NCBI GenBank assembly: GCA_021018995.1
Contig: CM037588.1
Coordinates: forward strand, 96,136,765 to 96,200,764
Length of the DNA: 64,000 nt
From: Chloranthus sessilifolius
Lineage: Eukaryota; Streptophyta; Magnoliopsida; Chloranthales; Chloranthaceae
Reading direction: 5' to 3'
Shown: positions 1 through 9,680 of the stretch, piece by piece
Position numbering within the stretch: position 1 is the first letter of the stretch
How the letters are laid out: every line of letters begins with the position of its first letter
Notes under the pieces: generated by a model
Told to the model about the DNA's origin: nothing
Seen by the model: only the letters and a program-made list of their open reading frames with translations
Database searches by the model: none
Position numbers and translations under genes: made by a program

Positions 1-504
1 CACGTTGCACCATTATGTGCAAAGCAACCCCCGAACGCATTTCATTTATTACCATTGTCAGAATATTAAATAAGGAGTGGGGCGAGGCAGATGGGATTAC
101 AGCTCATGACATCATGGTGTGCAATGGCCATCATTCTCATTCGAGTAAAATATTAAGGTGGTAATTTTGTGAATTACAAATTCAAAATTACTTTTCACCT
201 TTTTCCTCCACATTTTCATCTTCTCGGAGTGCAGTAAGAAACATCAAAGCGGCAAAACTCTTTTCCTGCATCTAGTAACAAGGTGAGTGTACTTTTATTT
301 GTATTCCACTTTTAAAATATCAAATAGAACTGACATCCCTTCCATAGATGAAGCGTCGGTGCTCCAACATTTATGGGCGAGGGCGCCTCCCCACTGTGGC
401 TTTTAGAGCATCGACGCTCTAACATTTTAGGCACTTACGCCTGTACATGGAAATGACGTCTCTCCTATTATTAGTACCTTCTTCTCTAAACTTTTCCTTT
501 TTCG
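1..504. other. No gene; 5' flank of the Ulp1-type gene
   Basis: No coding region is supported here. From about 345 the degenerate GAAGCG/CGCTTC-type motif that fills the first third of the window begins (around 350-360 and 405-425). This may be the promoter or 5' untranslated part of the DUF1985/Ulp1 gene that follows, but no convincing TATA box, terminal inverted repeat or target duplication was found. Confidence 0.4.
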
Positions 505-2005
505 GTGTCACATATTTTGAAGATGGTTCTCAACACCCCAACGACTAAGTGCACCATCACAAAGTGCTGGGACTTTTATGACGAGACATCGGAGGGGAGG
601 GAAAATCTGCTCAATGATTTGATCTTGCGTGTATTCTTTGTGGCTCCAAAGGGCGTGGAAATCATCAAAAACCTCCTAAACACAATCATCAAGTTCTGGG
701 ACCATGGCAACGTCTGAAATTTTGGGACTGACAAGTCTGGCATTATCAGATTTCAGGCCTTTGATTTTGCCTTGATAACTGGTCTTCGAATGACTGACCC
801 CGCCGTTTACCCTGTGAGGTTGGAGATTCCTGAAGAACGAACCATTAGATATAGGTTTTTTCAAGAGGTTAAATGGTCACACATCGAAGCGGCGATTAGG
901 AGAGTCGAGAAGGATGCTGACAATAAATTTCTGAAACTCTGTCTATTTTTCGTCCTCGCCATCGTCCTCTTTCCAAACTCACATTACAACCTCAATAACT
1001 CTCACCTCTGCCTCGTTGATGATCTCTCCAATTTCAACTTATATCCATGGGGCTGTCACTCATACACTCATCTTCTAAGGTGTGTGAAGAAAGTGAACAT
1101 GATGAGGGGTAGAGCTAAGAAAGCAAAGGCACGACAGAAATACAATATTTATGACTGCACTATTGCCCTACAGGTAAATATCATCTCTCAGAGAATGTCC
1201 TATTTTATTTCCTATGAAGCGCTGACGATTACGAAAGTCATCTAATATTTATTTTATTTTTCTCAGATATGGGCGTACAAGATTAACAACAAGTGCGCCC
1301 CACACAAGGTTGATGGCGTCGTCAACTTCCCAAGGCTATTAAAATGGGAAGCAAACGACCAAACGAGGCTTTCCTACATTACGAAATTCGAGCATAAGGT
1401 AAATTTGAAGTGTGATAATATCGCATCCAAATATAGGCGCTATCACTACAATATAGAAGCGTAATAGCTTCCAAATGAAGCGAGGGCGCCTCTAACAGAA
1501 GCGCAATCGCTATGAAATGAAGCGATGGCGCCTTTAATATGAGTGCAATCGCTACTATATGAAGCGATGCCGCCTCTATAACGAGCGCAATCGCTTATTA
1601 AAGAAGTGGTCACGCATTCTCAAATTCTTAATCACTCAAAAATAATTTAGAATATCTATCATCTTATAGGTTGCCCGCAACTGGCAACTGGAGGCCACGC
1701 GTGATGAAAGCGCCATCCTTGTGGCAGCAGGTGCAGTGAACATAGGGCAGAGACCTGTAAAATTAGGTGAAGGACAATCGATCCCTCCCATTACTATGCA
1801 TAGAAAAAGAATGGACATTGATGTGATTATCTCCTTAGACGAGAAAGAGGCAGAGGAGGAAGAAGAAGAAGAGGCAGCGGAGGAAGAAGAAGAAGAAGAA
1901 CCCATTCTTCATAAGTCTGCAAAACTGTGGATTGATGAAAAATGGAAGCAGTCTACCATTCAAGAATTACAGACTATAAGAGGTCAATCGACGACCTCCG
2001 TGTAA
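505..2005 (+). pseudogene. DUF1985-type N-terminal half of a MULE-associated Ulp1 protein (broken)
   Basis: Conceptual exon 1 runs from 505 (or the ATG at 523) to 1173 and reads FDFALITGLRM and later NLYPWGCHSYTHLL, hallmarks of the DUF1985 domain that precedes Ulp1-like proteases in plant Mutator-like elements. An in-frame TGA at 715-717 interrupts it. Intron 1 (1174-1266) has a GTAAAT donor and TTTCTCAG acceptor. Exon 2 (1267-1398) starts IWAYKINNKC. Intron 2 (1399-1669) starts GTAAAT and ends TTATAG. Exon 3 starts at 1670 (VARNWQLEATRDE), carries a run of Glu residues (about 1850-1900) and stops at 2003-2005. Phases agree across both introns, which supports a once-spliced gene. Intron 2 is filled with the GAAGCG motif. 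DUF1985 has no known enzymatic activity. Family assignment is by motif memory; the gene is dead as it stands. Confidence 0.75.
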
Positions 2006-3235
2006 AGGTTTTTCAGCTGAAACAGGAGAACCAACAATTGAAAGCAAAGGTCTTCAGCTAGAAAAGGAGAACCAACAATTGATTGCTAAGCTTGCAGAAA
2101 TCTAACAACGAAGCGATGACGCTTCATATATAAAGCATAAACGCTTCTACATGTTCACTATTTTTTAAACATGACCTGATATTCTTATCATATTACAAGC
2201 CCGCAGTGTGTCGGGAAGTTTGTTGGGCTAGACTGGGATAATCAGACATTTGTCCCCCAATGTCACAGGTTAGCCTCCTCCCGAACCCCAGCCAGAGCCC
2301 GATTCCAACCCCAAGGCAAAGTCCAACTGCAAGTCCAAGCCCCAGCACAAGGCCAAACCCCTGCCCCAACCTCAACACAAGTCAAAGTCCAAGCCCCAAC
2401 CCAAACCATAGCGCATGACCCTGCCCAAACCCTAGTCCATGACCCAGCCCAACCCTTAGCACAAGCTGAAGCCGAAGCGGAAGCCCCAGCTCAAGACCCA
2501 CCCCAAGCCTCATCAGAAGCCGAAGCCCCAGCCCAAGCCCAAGCCAAAGCCCCAGCCCAAGACCCACCCAAAGCCCCAGCCCTAGACTCAACCCAAGCCC
2601 CAGCCCAAGCCGAAGTCAAAGCCCCAGCCCAAGGCCCACCCAAAGCCCCAGCCCTAGACTCAACCAAAGCCCCAGCCCAAGCCGAAGCCCCAGCCCAAGA
2701 CCACCCATAGCCCCAGGCAAGACTCAACCCAAGCCCTAGCCTAAGCCCAAGCCCAAGCCTCAGCCCCAACCACATTTAGACTCCGCGCCCTACCCAAACC
2801 CCATACTCCCTCCCAAACCCCTTACCCAATCAAAAATCCTGCCTCCACCATCACCGTGGTCCACCCAACCCCCTAGAAAGGAGAAACACCAATGACAGCC
2901 ACCATCTCTGCCTCCACTACCACCACCACCTACTGCGTCTCATGACAAACAGCCTGAGAAGCCCCTTACACAATCATGCACCGAGGAGGGGTCTTCTGTG
3001 GGAGAAGTAGAAGAAGTAGAGGACCAAGTCCCATTATCTTTCAGAAGAAGTCAGAGGGCCCGAGCTAAAGGCCTAATGATTCCTCTCTCTTAAACTTACT
3101 CTAAAATAAAGGGAGTGCTGGTCTCCCAAATGCGTAAAAAGAAGGCCAGAACGAAAGTGATGGCTTTACTACCGGCCGCTAATGTACCACCTCAAGCCTA
3201 TATGAATGTTATTTGGGAATTGCCCAATAGATAGA
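2006..3235 (+). pseudogene. Low-complexity Ala/Pro/Gln linker of the Ulp1-type protein (decayed)
   Basis: Between the DUF1985 part and the protease lies a coding-like stretch without a single open frame. About 2250-2830 is CCAAGCCC-rich and reads on the plus strand as repeats such as KAPALDSTQAPAQAE, with a unit of roughly 80-85 bp in about 2560-2700. About 2985-3095 reads EEGSSVGEVEEVEDQVPLSFRRSQRARAKG, an acidic patch followed by a basic RRSQRARAKG patch. Such acidic/basic linkers are usual between DUF1985 and Ulp1. Frames change several times. The Leu/Gly-rich minus-strand readings of this stretch are artefacts of its base composition. Confidence 0.5.
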
Positions 3236-3560
3236 ATGAGAAAGTATATTCCCTCCATACAACATTTAACAAGCCTTTTGAAGCGTCAATGCGTTGTTGT
3301 CGAAGCGTCATCGCCTTTACGTGAGAGCGTCAGCGCTTTGTAAAATGAGCATTAACACATCTACTTCGAAGTGCTAGAGACTGATTCACTATGTTTTAAT
3401 TTGAACCTAGGACTCTCATCTCGATAGTTGGGTCCCAGCATATTATCGTCGAGTTGATGCCCTGCCTGTGAACCAAATAGGAAATAGAAGATCCAGTAAG
3501 TATTAGTCCCTATTCAACCCTGTTGCTTCCCTGATTCTATATTGATATTTAAATTTTTGT

Positions 3561-4542
3561 ATGTCGATAATGACCACGTACTTGAGGGTCATAGACAAGC
3601 GGGAAGACATTGAGAAGAAAAGAAAGACTTTCTGGATGACTGCCGTTGGACTCAACTGCATGAGCACAAAGTTTAGAGATTTTAAGAAATACATTTAAAC
3701 GAGTGGTCCACACGCGCCCCCTGGCATGGTGGGACGGAGCACATACTACGGCAAAAGTTTTCTCGTGCAACAAGGCATGTTGTCGTTGCTGCCTTTCTTC
3801 AGAAATAAAAATCGTGCCTTGAATGCGATTGAGTGTGAAATTTTTTTTATTCCGATTCACATCCTAAAGCCATCATACTGTGTGCTTGCTATGGTGACCC
3901 CCTCAGCTCATAAAATCGATGTCCTTGACCCCATCCCAGATGTTCCTGCGGTAAAGAAATTTACTAAGGCGATAAAGACACTAATAAGCTACACTATAAT
4001 ACTCTCAAAATTAATGTCGGAATCGCTTATCGCTCTTAGCAGAAGAATTGGCGCATTTAATATGGAGCATAATCGCTTTAATAATTAAGAATCATCCCTT
4101 TGACAATTAGGCGTCAACGCTTTTAAAATGGGGCGTCAGAGGTTCAAAACTGGATCGTCAGTGCTTTGACATTTTGCTGTCAGCGCTTTCACAAAGAGGC
4201 GTCAACGCTCATTATATGTCAACAAATATTTAACTGATATTTTATTTTATTTTTTATTGACAGACGTATTACCTCCCAGCCCTGTTACATATGCACGGCG
4301 CCCCGGCTTTTGTTTTTGACAAATGGCCTTGGGACAGTAAGGCTGTTGATGAGCCGATCCAAAAAAATGATTCTGACTGCGGGGTTTTCGTGATGAAATA
4401 TGTAGATTATTTGAGCAAGGAACTCCAGTCAGATTTCAAACAAGAAGACATCGAAACTTTCAGGGCAGAGATTAGGCATGCCATCAGTACGCATAAGGAA
4501 GAGAATTGGGATGCCAATGATGATGTGAAATTTCTTTTATAA
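3561..4542 (+). pseudogene. Ulp1-like (C48) cysteine protease domain, C-terminal half of the same gene
   Basis: From ATG 3561 the frame reads MSIMTTYLRVIDKRED, meets a TAA at 3696-3698 and continues in frame through MVGRSTYYGKSF (3726). FIPIHILKPSYCVLAMV and KIDVLDPIP follow. After an intron-like stretch (about 4000-4264, acceptor TTGACAG) comes the last exon: WPWDSKAVDEPIQKNDSDCGVFVMKYVDYL, ending TAA at 4540-4542. The Gln and Cys of the catalytic centre (QKNDSDCGVF) and an Asp are visible. The His-Trp pair expected after the IPI(H)I strand reads Ser-Tyr (PSY), so the catalytic His appears lost. Ulp1 proteases process SUMO, and MULE-borne versions are common in plants. With a stop and no His, this copy should be inactive. 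The intron again contains the GAAGCG motif. Confidence 0.75.
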
Positions 4543-5630
4543 ATTTTTTATTTTACATAAATGTACATTCACATTTGTTGACATACATAGCATTATACTG
4601 AAGATTATATGTACATTTACATTTTTTATTTTACGTAGGATAGATATATACTGTACACTGATCATATTACACGAGAATTTTTTAATATACGGGATTTATT
4701 TACAGGATATATTGTTAATCTTCCAAAAGTTATGCTTCAATTGAGGCGTCAACACTTTGGTAATGGGGCGTCAGCGCTTTAATAATGGGGTGTTAGTGTT
4801 CTCACTACTGGGCCTCCATTTTCTAAATGCATTTGTAACTTATATTTCACGTATTCTTCAAAAGACGTATTATCCTATTGGTGAAATTAAATGAAAGAGT
4901 TTTAAAACTCGAAGCATCATGGGAAAGGGTTAGCGCTTCAATTTAGGAACGCTGACGCTTGTTATAATTAACGTCTTATTCGAGCGTTGACGCTTGTAAT
5001 AATAAACGTCTTATTCGAGCGCTAACACTTAAATGCCTTTGGCAGCAGTGTGTGCACCATGATGACTACGACTGTCTGAGGCGCTGCCACTTCTAACAAC
5101 TAGCAAAATGCTTGAAAATACAATACAATCCACAATTACATTTAAGCGATAACGCGTCAACATGAGGCATGGTGAATATTAAGGCCTACATTTTTATTAG
5201 CTTACGTCAAGAAGTGACCTCCCTATCAACCGAAGCGCCTATGCTTCAATTAGAGAAGGTAATAGATTTCTTTTTGTGTATTATTATCCAAAAGGTAATA
5301 GATTTGTAAATATTAAGGCCTACTTTTTTAGTAGGATACGAAAAGTCGCTGCCATAAATAATATTTTAAAATTTCTGAGAAAAAAGTTTTTTTATTATGA
5401 TACGAGCAATAATTAGAAATGATGACTTTTTGAATTAGACGTGATGACGCTTTGTATTTTCAACGATGAGATTTGAACATAAGCAATGACGCTCCACATT
5501 AGAGGCAAAGACGCTTCGTATAAGAAGCGCTTGTTATTAGAGCTAGCTCTTCAACCTAGAGGCATTATTATTACCTTCATGATTATTAGGGCTACCAGCA
5601 CATCGTAAAGCACAGATTGTATTAATTTAA
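4543..5630. repeat. Motif-rich non-coding stretch downstream of Ulp1
   Basis: No gene is supported. The stretch is AT-rich with many degenerate copies of GAAGCG/CGCTT half-sites (dense at 4730-5060 and 5390-5560), including two adjacent copies of a ~35-bp unit at about 4965-5030. A segment at about 5380-5600 matches the ~285-bp unit tandemly repeated further on (TTTTTATTATGATACGAGC start, AGAGGCATTATT end). Confidence 0.5.
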
Positions 5631-5687
5631 ATGACAAAAGTAGAGTTTGTATTAATGTATTCATATATTAAAAAAAAAAAGTATAAC

Positions 5688-5729
5688 AAGGAAGAGAATT
5701 GGGATACTAATTACTATGTGGATTTCAAA
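5688..5729 (+). pseudogene. Detached fragment of the Ulp1 last exon
   Basis: The bases translate as KEENWDTNYYVDF, nearly identical to the end of the Ulp1 gene at about 4498-4536 (KEENWDANDDVKF). Only the last dozen codons are present. They are joined almost directly to the leader of the small-ORF-1 gene that follows. This shows that an Ulp1-type gene end was duplicated or that two element segments were fused here. Confidence 0.6.
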
Positions 5730-5738
5730 GTGACGTTT

Positions 5739-5838
5739 CAAACCCTAGCCTTTTTCCCTATAAAGTCACTGCCCGTCACAAACCCTTCCCATTCCAAACT
5801 CATCGTCTTTCTCCATCTCCAACCCTAACCCTAACCCC
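5739..5838 (+). promoter_or_regulatory. Promoter-like leader of small ORF family 1, copy 1
   Basis: A TATAAAG box at 5759-5765 lies 80 bp upstream of the ATG at 5839. The leader is nearly the same in copy 3 (TATA at 24608, ATG 24683) and related in copy 2 (TATA at 8357, ATG 8429). It includes the shared words CAAACCCTAGCC and CCCGTCACAAAC. The CCCTAACCCTAACCCC directly before the ATG is leader sequence, not a telomere. Promoter activity is inferred from TATA position and copy-to-copy conservation. Confidence 0.45.
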
Positions 5839-5964
5839 ATGGCAAAAGTATCATACCATGACGAACTAAGTAGAAGGCTTGATCAAATCCTTGAAATGCA
5901 AAGGGTCGAGCTTCTGGCTGTAATAAAAAGATTAGAAAAGCTAAAGCGCGGACAGCCATTCTAG
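5839..5964 (+). CDS. Small ORF family 1, copy 1 (41 aa, probably truncated)
   Basis: The ATG sits in a good plant context (CCCCATGGC). The product begins MAKVSYHDELSRRLDQILEM and continues with LLAVIKRLEKLKR. It matches the N-terminus of copy 3 (24683) and copy 2 (8429): a shared DELSRRLDQILEKQR-type core followed by an amphipathic, Leu/Lys/Arg-rich helix likely to form a short coiled coil. This copy stops at 5962-5964, where copy 3 continues for some 55 more codons. Sequence resembling the rest of copy 3 continues after the stop in shifted frames, so this is either a truncated pseudogene or a micro-ORF. I do not recognise the family. Its recurrence beside Ulp1/FAR1 element parts suggests a gene carried by a transposon. 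Confidence 0.4.
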   Translation: MAKVSYHDELSRRLDQILEMQRVELLAVIKRLEKLKRGQPF

Positions 5965-6816
5965 ATGCTGGATCGTCTACCGAGACCCCCCGACCCTTCT
6001 TGTCAACTTCTCACCTTCTCCCACTTTTTCATAATCTCACCATCAAACTCCTTCCTTGGTACGAGTTCCTCTATGAAATTCCTTCCTAAATGCAAGTTCC
6101 TCTACAAGGACGGTGCGTTGGAAATTTGCATGCCACCCCATTCCCTTGGCTATAAATTTCTAACCAGGCTCCCAGCTAGAGGGAGCCATATCTCTGGATG
6201 GAGAACCCTCTCTCTCTCCACAGTCTTGACGTATCTATTGTGGTATTTTGTCCACTATGTAATCTTTGCTCCGACGGATCCTTACGATCACTTCATCAAT
6301 GGTTGAATCAGGGACCCATCTCTCTATGAGTCAAGAGTGATACAGAAGGTTTAGAAGTGAAGATAATTATTCTTTCTAAAATATTTGCTCTCTGCACTAA
6401 AAACTTCAAAAGCCCGAGCTCGTCTTCAGAGCCTCCAAAGTCCTGGGGTCTTCACTTTCTTTTTGGTAGTCCAACAGATTTATCTTTAATGTAATTAGTT
6501 TATTGGTTAATCTCTGTAAATATATCTTTCAATATTAATAGAAATTTTCCTTTTTTGTATATTATTTTCTTTTCTGTATTATTTTCTTATATCCGGTGCA
6601 CTCGTCACTATGATATATTTTGGGGTATCCACTTGTTTTTTTATTTTTTGAGTATTATAAATGTAGCTCCATAGTCAATGAAGCGACAGCGCCCTGAATA
6701 TTAGGGTCAGATCTTTGACCAAGCGGCATGACCGTTACCGCTAGCTGAGGTGATGTCCCATCTAATGACGAGGAAAATAAAAGAAATGATATGGTCAAAC
6801 GATTAAACTGACGAAA
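5965..6816. other. 3' part of small-ORF-1 unit, copy 1, and motif-rich spacer
   Basis: No separate gene is supported; the 113-codon frame starting at 5965 overlaps degraded ORF-1 sequence. About 6160-6310 (GGGAGCCAT, GGATCCTTACGATCA, CATCAATGGTTGAATCAGGG) recurs downstream of copies 2 and 3. About 6470-6560 (TTTATCTTTAATGTAATTAG, CTCTGTAAATAT) recurs at about 9040-9130, 23480-23570 and 25990-26090 and looks like a shared 3' end or terminator region. GAAGCG motifs resume after 6670. Confidence 0.4.
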
Positions 6817-7790
6817 GGCTAAAAGGTTATTTCATATTTTATGAGAAAAAAAAGTATTTTTATTGTGATACGAGTAATAATTAATATTAGATAAGATCGC
6901 ACAAAAATATAACACAATCCTCTTCAAATTAGAAACGATAATGCTTCGAATTTGTAGTGATGACGCGTCGAATATCAAGTGATAACGCTTCAAATTAGAA
7001 GCGATGATGCTTCAAATTAGAATCGAAGATGCTTCCTATATAAAGCGATAACGCTTGTATTTAGAGATAGCACTTCAACCTAGAGGCATTATTTTCGAAA
7101 AGCTAAAAGGCATTTTCATATTTTCTGAAAAAAAATGTATTTTTATTGTGATACGAGCAATAATTAATATTAGATAAGATCGCATAAAAATATAATATAA
7201 TTCGCTTCAAATTAGAAGCAATAACGCTTCGAATTTATAGCGATGACGTGTCGAATATCAAGTGATGACGCTTCAAATTAGAAGCGATGGCACTTCAAAT
7301 TAGAATCGAAGACACTTCCTATATAAAGCGATAACGCTTGTATTTAGAGATAGCGCTTTAACCTAGAGGCATTATTATTTTCGGAATGCTAAAAGGTATT
7401 TTCATATTTTCTGAGAAAAAAGGCATTTTTATTGTGATACGAGCAATTATTAAAGTTATATAAGATCGCGCGAAAATACTATACAATCCGCTTCGAAAAA
7501 GAAGTGATGACACGTCGCATTTATAATGATGACACTTCCAACATAAGCTATGACGCTCCAAATGAGAAACGAAAGGATATAGTAAAAAGAATAAACTAAC
7601 GGAATGCTGAAAGGCGTTTTCTAATTTTCTGAGAAAAAATACTTTTTTTGTGATACGAGCAATAATTAATGTTATAAGACGACACAAAAATACAAAACAA
7701 TCTGCCTCAAATTTAGAAGTGATGGCACGTCGAATTTACAACGATGATGCTTCGAACATAGGCGATGACACTTTGAAAGCATAAATTGTA
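6817..7790. repeat. Tandem array of a ~285-bp unit, four copies
   Basis: Units start near 6817, 7100, 7386 and 7604 with GCTAAAAGG, a run of A, then TTTTTATTGTGATACGAGC. Most units then carry a series of GAAGCG/CGCTTC motifs and end AACCTAGAGGCATTATT. Spacings are about 283, 285 and 218 bp, the last unit being shorter. Diverged single copies lie at about 5380-5600 and 24110-24310. The unit contains no credible ORF. Confidence 0.7.
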
Positions 7791-7964
7791 TTAAATTAAA
7801 CCACAACAGCAAAGTTTATATTAGTGTATTCATATATTAAAAAAAAAAGTACAACAAAATCTATTGGGATACGAAGAGCCGCTGGAATAGTTAATATTGG
7901 ATAAGATCGGGCGAAAATGGAATAAAATCTACAATTTGAAGTTCCTCGGGAATTATTTTTGAGA

Positions 7965-8115
7965 CAGGGAGTGACATGTCGAAACGAAGTCTGTGAGAAA
8001 AGACAGCACACCCCTTGAAAATTGGAACGTCACTGACACGCCGCTTAGAAGCGATGACATGCTGCTTGAAATACGAACAGTAACTGCAATAAATTATATT
8101 GGAAAAAACTACAAT
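7965..8115. repeat. Dispersed repeat R2, copy at 8 kb
   Basis: It reads GGGAGTGACATGTCGAAACG ... AAGACAGCACACCCCTTGAAA ... CACTGACACGCCGCTTAGAA ... GAATACGAACAG-like words. The same order of words occurs at about 10316-10440, 21433-21560 and 23226-23345, and is split by the element A insertion at 11605/21382. Non-coding; it contains GAAGCGATGACA motifs. Confidence 0.55.
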
Positions 8116-8178
8116 CGACTTACCTGCCACCAACCGATATTTATTTCAAAGTTATGTTTCAAACCGTAGCCTTTTCCC

Positions 8179-8333
8179 TATAAACCCACGTCCCGTCACA
8201 AACTCTATATTTCCACGTCCCGTCCCGTCCCGTCCCGTCCATGGTAGAAGAAGACAAGAATTGCATTCAAAATTTTCCACTTGCCAACTACCCAAGCCTT
8301 AATACCTACACCTCGATATTCAATTCGAAGTGA
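8179..8333 (+). other. Extra copy of the TATA leader with a CGTCC microsatellite
   Basis: A TATAAAC box at 8179 and CCACGTCCCGTCACAAACTC match the leader of small ORF family 1. A CGTCC pentamer array (8212-8240) follows. A 30-codon ORF from ATG 8241 (starts MVEEDKNCIQNF) lies downstream, but its protein does not resemble family 1. This looks like a partial duplication of the leader whose ORF was replaced or lost. Confidence 0.35.
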
Positions 8334-8428
8334 CGGTTCAGAACCGTTCCCTTCCCTATAAAAACAAACCTTCACCATTCCAAGGACCAATCTCTTTCGT
8401 CTTCTTAAGATCCATATCCATAAACCCT

Positions 8429-8707
8429 ATGACGAAAGAGCATCACCCAAGTGATTTAAGCAAGAGACTTGATAGAATCCTGGAAAAACAAAGAGTCGAA
8501 ATCTTGGCTGCAATCTAGAAAGTAGAAGATCTGAAGCGCCAGCGACCTATGCCTAATGCTGAATCATCCACCGAAACTAGCCTTTACCGTAAACCTAACC
8601 CAAAACTGAACCATATACCAAGAACCCATCTTCCCCTACTTCCTAATATATCATCCATCACAACCCAGCCAGAATGCGACTTCCTATACAGTGAGGATGG
8701 GTTGTAA
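8429..8707 (+). pseudogene. Small ORF family 1, copy 2 (one internal stop)
   Basis: From ATG 8429 the product begins MTKEHHPSDLSKRLDRILEK and runs QRVEILAAI to a TAG at 8516-8518. In the same frame it continues as KVEDLKRQRPMPNAESSTET and remains open to a TAA at 8705-8707. Copy 3 has the matching KRLEKLKRQRPIPVAESSTET without a stop. A TATAAAAA box lies at 8357-8364. The single stop and otherwise preserved frame suggest a recently disabled copy. Function unknown: a short coiled-coil-like helix followed by a basic, Ser/Thr/Pro-rich tail. Confidence 0.5.
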
Positions 8708-9428
8708 TTTTGAAGGTCATCCTCCATCCCAAGGGTAGTAGTGAGGATGCAAGATAAAGAAGGGCACAAAGGAGTGTTCGAGTGCTCCTGGAGGAGCAAT
8801 CCTTTCTTGTGTAATCCTTGCTCCTACGGATCCTTGCGATCACCTCGTCAATGGCTGAATGAGGGAGCCATCTTTCTTGACGGAGCAAAAAATTTACAGC
8901 AAACTATGAGGATGGTGGGTTGAAAATTTACAGCAAGTGGGAGTCATCTCTCTTGACGGAGCCAAAAATTTGAAGACCCCAAGACAGATCTCCATCGCAA
9001 ACATTACCGTGTCAGTCCTAGTCCAGATTTTTTCTAGGTTTATCTTTTATGTAATTAGCTTCTTGGTTTATTTTTTCTAGTTTTAAATAGAAGTTAATCC
9101 GTGTAAATATTTCTTTTCATATTAATTGAAATTTGCTTTTTGTGTATAACACATTCTTTTGTGTTGATTTTTCTTCTTAGTGCTGATTTTTTTTCTCGAC
9201 TTTCTCTGCATATAAATAACACTTAGCCCAAAAGTTACAAATTTGAAACGTCGACACTTCGAGATCCAAATGACAATGCTTCAAAATCCAAATGATTACA
9301 CTTTGTAATCAAAGCGATAATGCTTCGAGATTGAAGCAATAACACTTGGTGATAGAAGCGATATCACTTCGATGTCGAAACGATGACGATTCGAAATATA
9401 CTGAGCTTAAAGAAAGACTTTGTATTTT
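8708..9428. other. 3' part of small-ORF-1 unit, copy 2, and motif spacer
   Basis: No gene is supported. About 8805-8980 repeats the downstream words of copy 1 (CTCCTACGGATCCTTGCGAT, GGGAGTCATCTCTCTTGACG). About 9005-9130 is the shared 3' region (CCGTGTCAGTCCTAGTCC, TCTTTTATGTAATTAGC). About 9240-9400 is a run of degenerate GAAGCG/CACTTCG motifs spaced roughly every 20-30 bp. Confidence 0.4.
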
Positions 9429-9680
9429 AGGGACATGTGACATGTGGAAACACAATCTAGGCTGTCTGATTTAACGTTCATGATCTATAGATCCTTAGTG
9501 GATAAGATTAGAGCAAAACACGATATTTATCTATTGTTGTCAACCGTAATCAAATAATAGCATTTGCCTATATTTAATCACATGATGAAGATTATATTTT
9601 GTGTCAATCTAATTCACTAAGGATCTATAGATCATAAACTTTAAATCAGACGGCCCAGATTGCGTTTTCACATGCTCCCT
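9429..9680. mobile_element. MITE of about 252 bp with long terminal inverted repeats
   Basis: The left end AGGGACATGTGACATGTG is mirrored by the right end, whose reverse complement starts AGGGAGCATGTGAAAACGC. Inverted similarity continues for about 80 bp (shared words TGATCTATAGATCCTTAGTG, GTCTGATTTAA). The middle is AT-rich with no ORF. Flanks are T/A-rich (TGTATTTT and TATTTATT), so the target duplication cannot be read with confidence. A non-autonomous MULE or hAT MITE fits; the superfamily is not decided. Confidence 0.75.

Noticed and set aside
2193..2775. Gly/Leu-rich minus-strand ORFs
   Set aside because: They are the opposite-strand reading of a CCAAGCCC-rich repeat that codes for the Ala/Pro/Gln linker on the plus strand.
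5818..5838. Interstitial telomere repeat (AACCCTAACCCTAACCCC)
   Set aside because: Only about two and a half units, not the plant TTTAGGG heptamer, and the matching leader of copy 3 has CCTAGCCCTAACCCC. It is part of the ORF 1 leader.
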